From Glandiceps talaboti (lineage: Eukaryota; Hemichordata; Enteropneusta; Spengelidae): 64,000 bases of DNA. This document shows, piece after piece, positions 59,850 through 64,000 of this stretch. The stretch spans positions 186,001 through 250,000 of the forward strand of contig NC_135557.1 of assembly GCF_964340395.1 (NCBI RefSeq), given 5' to 3'. The first letter of the stretch is position 1. The number at the start of each line of letters is the position of its first letter. The translations under genes were made by a program, and so were the position numbers. The notes under the pieces are model-generated. The model did no database searches. It was not told where the DNA came from and was given only the letters and a program-made list of their open reading frames with translations.

Positions 59850-60973
59850 CTACTCGGCGACACTATACCAAAAAAGGTCCCTCCAGATAGTGAAAATTTA
59901 GGGAAAAGGGAACGGAGAGATATTGCATCGACAAGTGTGAAAGACGTTAATTAATGCAAAAAATACAAAAATACAACTTTCGATGATTATTACAAGACAT
60001 TGAGAGAAAAACTAAGAAAACCCAGGGAAACTTTTTTAGTTTATGTACTCAAGTTTCATGACTCTATTTTTTAAAGTTAAATGATATTAAGTGAAAATCG
60101 ACAAAAATCACAGTTTTTGGGTAAAAATCAGTAATATGCTTGAAAATGTAAAAATTTACCACAGAAACCATAACTTGAAATATAGAGTCAACATAATACA
60201 TGAAACACATAGTGTATTTATCTTGTCTTTATTGTAAAATATTATTAAGGAAAAGTGAGCCAAAGAACCTGCATCTCATCCTTAATCTGCAAATAAATGC
60301 AGGTAGTTCTAAACATCATGCATGACGTACAATTAGTGTTCAGTAGGATTGTTTTTTGTTTGGTTTACTCAAATATTTCATAGCAGATGACTGATGTGCG
60401 AAGTGAAATTGAACATAGTACATGTATTGTGTCATTTCAGCAGTGTCATGTTTGGAAGTTGAGTGTTGTGTGAACTTTGTGTACACAAATTATTTTTGAC
60501 TTTTTTCTACCATAACCAGTGAATGTCTACCCCACACTAATTCCTCTAAAAATTAACTCAACTATTGTTCAAATAAAAGTAAAGACGATACAAGATTTGA
60601 AACATACTGATATCATTACATGTGCAGTAACAGAAATGCGCACAGTCACGAGTGCACATATCACATACAATTTGCTAGCAAATAAAGTGCAAATTTGCCA
60701 CCATTACAACGAAAGGCCTAGCGTGGGAAATATTTCGGAAGATACCATTTGCCTGCTGTCTCGTTGCGATTAGCGGGTTGTTTATTTCCATCACTCGTAC
60801 ATGGCTTACTAATACTAGCCTGAAAAGAAATGAGTTATTTGCCTTTTACTCATACTGAAACCGGTGGTTTCTCCATTGTGTAGGCCATCTGCTGGACTTC
60901 ATCAAACTGTACATCTATTCATTTATTATTTTATACGATGATAAGATATTTCTATACATTTCAATCATTTTAT
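59850..60973. other. intron 3, no gene seen
   Basis: An 84-codon frame at 60519-60773 has no Ig or other domain and no fitting splice phase. Confidence 0.35.
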
Positions 60974-62157
60974 TAGCACAACTGAACTGAGGTTCAGTAG
61001 TGCTATAGGGATCGCCCAGCGTCTGCCTTCTGTCTGTCTCTGTGTGTGTGTAAACAACTTAAAGTCAAAAACTGCTGAACCGATTGCCATGATATTACTA
61101 GTTGGGAAATTAAAAAAAAAGGGATTTTGGGTCAAAAAACTTAAACTCAGAAACTACTGGGCAGATTGGTGCGAAATTTGATGGGAACATTCTTAAGGGG
61201 ATGTAAAGTAAGATTTATTCATGACATGATGATTCCATCGGTAATATGCAAATGAGGGCTAAAAATGTGTCTTTTTGGTTAAAAATCTATAATTCCAAAA
61301 CTACCGAGCAGATTGGGCTGAAATTTGATGGGAATGCATCTAGGGATGTATGGATAAAGAAATATTAAGCATACAATGATTCCATGAGTGATATGCAAAT
61401 TAGGTGTAAAAATGTTCATTTTTGGTCAAACACTTACATCTCAAAAAGTACTTGGTCAGTGAGTCTGAAACTTGGTGAGATGTTTCTGAAAGTGTTATTC
61501 TGCAGATTTTCTTCAAAACATTTTGACAAAATTGCCCCTAGCGACCATGACCACGCCCTTAGCAACAACCAAATGGCAGTATATTTTGGTCAAATAACAA
61601 CATCATCTGGTAGGCAAATGAGTAAACATTCAAAAAATGTATGCAAATACCCTAGCAACCATGACCACACCCATAGCAACAGCCAAACGGTCATGTATTT
61701 CACAAAGATAACAGGGATTAATAGACAATTGAATAAACATTCAAAAAATGTATGTAAATTTGCCTAGCAACAAGACCACGCCCATAGCAACAGCCAAATA
61801 ATCACGTATATTGCAAAGATAACAACAGGGATTAATAGACAATTGAATAAACATTCAAAAAATGTATGTAAATATGCCTAGCAACAAGACCACGCCCATT
61901 GCAACAGCAAAATGATCACGTATATTGCAAAGATAATATCAGGAATTCATACACAAGTGAACAAAAACATACAAAAGTGTATGCAAATATATCTAACAAC
62001 ATGCCCACGCCCATAGCAACAGCCAAATGAAGGCATATATTGTAAAGATAGCAACATGGTTGGATAGGCAACTGGATAGTCATTCACCAAATGAACACTT
62101 ATTGTTAGCTTCGACTACCATATGGATAAACTTTTTATAAAAACTACAGTTGTGCTA
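60974..62157 (+). mobile_element. family F3 element, copy 5, full length, TA-flanked
   Basis: TAGCACAACTGAACTGAGG at 60974 and CAGTTGTGCTA ending at 62157. The (TG)n tract is short here (GTCTCTGTGTGTGTG). The right half has about five units of 100 bp with GACCACGCCCATAGCAACAG. Confidence 0.8.
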
Positions 62158-63007
62158 AAAGTATAATATGTACCCAAAATTTGTCACTTAAGGCCTTGTA
62201 TAAAAAATATGTGGTTCCAATCATGCCCAATTATAGAATAGGCTGGTTAGGCTCATCACCCACTTCGTTATCTTTCGTTGAAGAGATCAAATGCCATTTC
62301 GTATGTAGTAGAGTGTAGTTTTGTTTATATTTGTGTACAATGAATCTCAGCATGTTTAAACAGTGAACCTGTCTATAGAATTTTGCATCAGATAATTGTC
62401 AAAGCTATGTCAGATATGTCAGAGTTGCAGGTACAAGTAAATGAGGTAATGTCTACAATATATGTAAGTGACAGTGATTTTTGGCCGCCTGGGCACAGAT
62501 GAAGTACGGTTGAAATTGACCGTGCTATCTTTGAAATTAGTTTCAACACTAAGTTGAAAATATTACATTTTGAATTAAAGTTGGATCCATTTGAGAGATC
62601 ACAGGCCGTGAAATTGCTGTATTGTATTCCTATTTGTAAACAAAGTCTAAAATTTTTATTTTATACGTCGTGTCACATCGTCTAAAAACCAGCACACAAA
62701 GTGGACACAATCACTGCACTGTAAAGCAAGTTAATATTTGACAATGATGTAATTTTTAGTCTGTAATTCGTCAGCTAAATTCTTCCGCGTCCGCTAAAAA
62801 CATTGAAAATGAGTGAGAATTGTTTTCACTGTCTTTGATATTATCATATAAATTTATAAATCAGCTGTATATATGTATTTTCAAATTAAAATTTAGAGAT
62901 ACTATGTCGTTTTATTTTACGAATTTGGACTATGAGTTCTACAACACATTCATCAAACTCAAGTATAGACATGGCTGACAAGTATGCGATCGTGATTTCC
63001 TATTCTA
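62158..63007. other. intronic DNA, no gene seen
   Basis: Nothing recognised. Confidence 0.3.
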
Positions 63008-63155
63008 GTTCCAGACGACCGTATTCCAATTTTACTCTACGTTATCTTCATACATTACTAGTCTAGTTCCTGACAACCGTATTCCGATTTTAGCCAACGT
63101 TTATTACCATTAATAACGTATGGGTAAAATCTGAATACAGTTGTCAGGAACTGAC
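63008..63155. repeat. fold-back structure plus a third direct copy
   Basis: AGTTCCTGACAACCGTATTC (63066) to AACGTT is mirrored by AACGTATGGG to ACAGTTGTCAGGAACT (ending about 63154), giving arms of about 38 bp around a 16-nt loop. A related direct copy, AGTTCCAGACGACCGTATTC, starts at about 63008. Confidence 0.75.
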
Positions 63156-63462
63156 TATGATTTTCCGACCCATCTTGATAATTTAGAACTTTTCAATTTT
63201 TGAACTCTAGGACCAAAACGGGTCATTCTCTAAAAATGTGTAAGACTTTTAACTTTCATCCGTATTTGTCAACAGTGTAAATGTCAATGGTACATGATGG
63301 CTTACGGTGTATGTGTACTACTACTAGTACTATGCGACACTTCGTGTGCATAGCGTACTAAATACTACTATTGAATATTGGTGACAGGAAATGCTTCCAC
63401 CATGTACATGTGTACTAATAATCAAAACTACTCGATTTGGCTTGTCATTAATTACCATTTTT

Positions 63463-63657
63463 CTAGATTGAAATATTATAGCCATCTAGTATGCTGCATA
63501 AGTTTGGCACTGACAACGTATTCCCAGAAATGACAGTCAATTTGGAAATGACCGTGTGACACCATGACTTATTTTTCTTATAACTTGTTATTGGCACGCC
63601 AAATTTTCGTAACATGCTCTTTAGTGCGGATACTTTCAATCTGTCAATGTTTTCCAT
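63463..63657 (-). CDS. small ORF with SAP-like helix pair
   Basis: 64 codons on the minus strand from ATG at 63657. The opening IDRLKVSALKSMLRKFGVP followed by KKNKSWCHTVISKL resembles the helix-turn-helix of a SAP DNA-binding motif (LKVxxLKxxLRxxG then basic residues). The second half is not recognised. It is short, lies in an intron, and has no splice or promoter evidence, so it may be a decayed transposon exon or chance. Confidence 0.25.
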   Translation of the reverse strand: MENIDRLKVSALKSMLRKFGVPITSYKKNKSWCHTVISKLTVISGNTLSVPNLCSILDGYNISI

Positions 63658-63659
63658 GA

Positions 63660-64000
63660 CAACTTATGGTTGTAGATGGTCACAAAAGAGAGCATTTGTT
63701 TTCCAGACAAATACATTGCCCTTCCTGTAAACAATATGGCAAGGCTGTTGTTAGCTTGACCCCCTTGACAACCATTGTTAGTCATATTTGCATATCTCGT
63801 GAGATCTGCCACGAGACAGAGAATACTTTATTTGGCACATACATTAACCTAAGAAAGCACGCTTGTCCAAAAAAAGCCTGTTACCATAGTTTTTTAGTTT
63901 AATTTATGGGTAAAATTTAGTTTAATTTGCATAATTAGTGATTCCCTTAGTTCAGTTTAAATCTGGTTGTACATGTACATGTATGGTGGTGTTCATGTCA
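63660..64000. other. end of window, no confident gene
   Basis: A 78-codon plus-strand frame (63666-63902) has CPSC, HICISREICHE and ACPKKACYHS, a loose Cys/His pattern, but no family is recognised. Confidence 0.25.

Noticed and set aside
60519-60773. Possible third Ig or fibronectin exon of the IGSF gene
   Set aside because: No core Cys/Trp pattern and no acceptor of the required phase.

Overview
The window reads as nuclear DNA of a marine invertebrate animal. It has spliced exons with GT/AG borders, Penelope-like and LINE retroelements, many non-autonomous DNA transposons, long (TG)n tracts and frequent TACATGTA strings. A deuterostome such as a hemichordate or cephalochordate would fit, but nothing here fixes the species.

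Positions 1-15047 are one AT-rich satellite: a 45-bp unit repeated about 330 times with higher-order repetition, entering from outside the window. Joined to it, with no recognisable host DNA between, is a compact block of virus-like genes (15158-22177). In order: a small membrane protein; a long protein with a hydrophobic C-terminal region; a probable major capsid protein; an FtsK/HerA-type packaging ATPase; several small structural-type or membrane proteins; a Cys-rich protein; and one convergent gene on the minus strand. It looks like the morphogenesis half of a Polinton/adintovirus/Polinton-like virus integrated in the genome. No DNA polymerase, integrase or protease is visible. Most genes carry stops or frameshifts, so the copy appears dead; two small genes are still open.

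From about 24.9 kb to 59.3 kb the window holds the first three coding exons of an IGSF9/turtle-like immunoglobulin-superfamily gene: a signal-peptide exon at 25151-25184, Ig domain 1 at 57014-57349 and Ig domain 2 at 59069-59338. All junctions are phase 1. Intron 1 is about 31.8 kb and is packed with mobile DNA.

Inside intron 1 are a 5'-truncated Penelope-like element sitting in a microsatellite, a LINE fragment, at least three families of TIR-bearing non-autonomous elements (called here F2, F3 and F4), a hAT-like element, a TAA-flanked PIF/Harbinger-like element and a long-TIR element with an exact empty-site paralogue. The largest structure is a 13.5-kb segment (33032-46563) bounded by about 233-bp inverted repeats and TTAA duplications, inserted into an F4 copy and itself carrying another full-length F4 copy, a LINE and other elements.

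Minisatellites with 38-, 39-, 43- and 54-bp units and long (TG)n tracts complete the region. The last 4.6 kb after Ig exon 3 hold more F3 DNA, a fold-back structure and no further exon that I can support.
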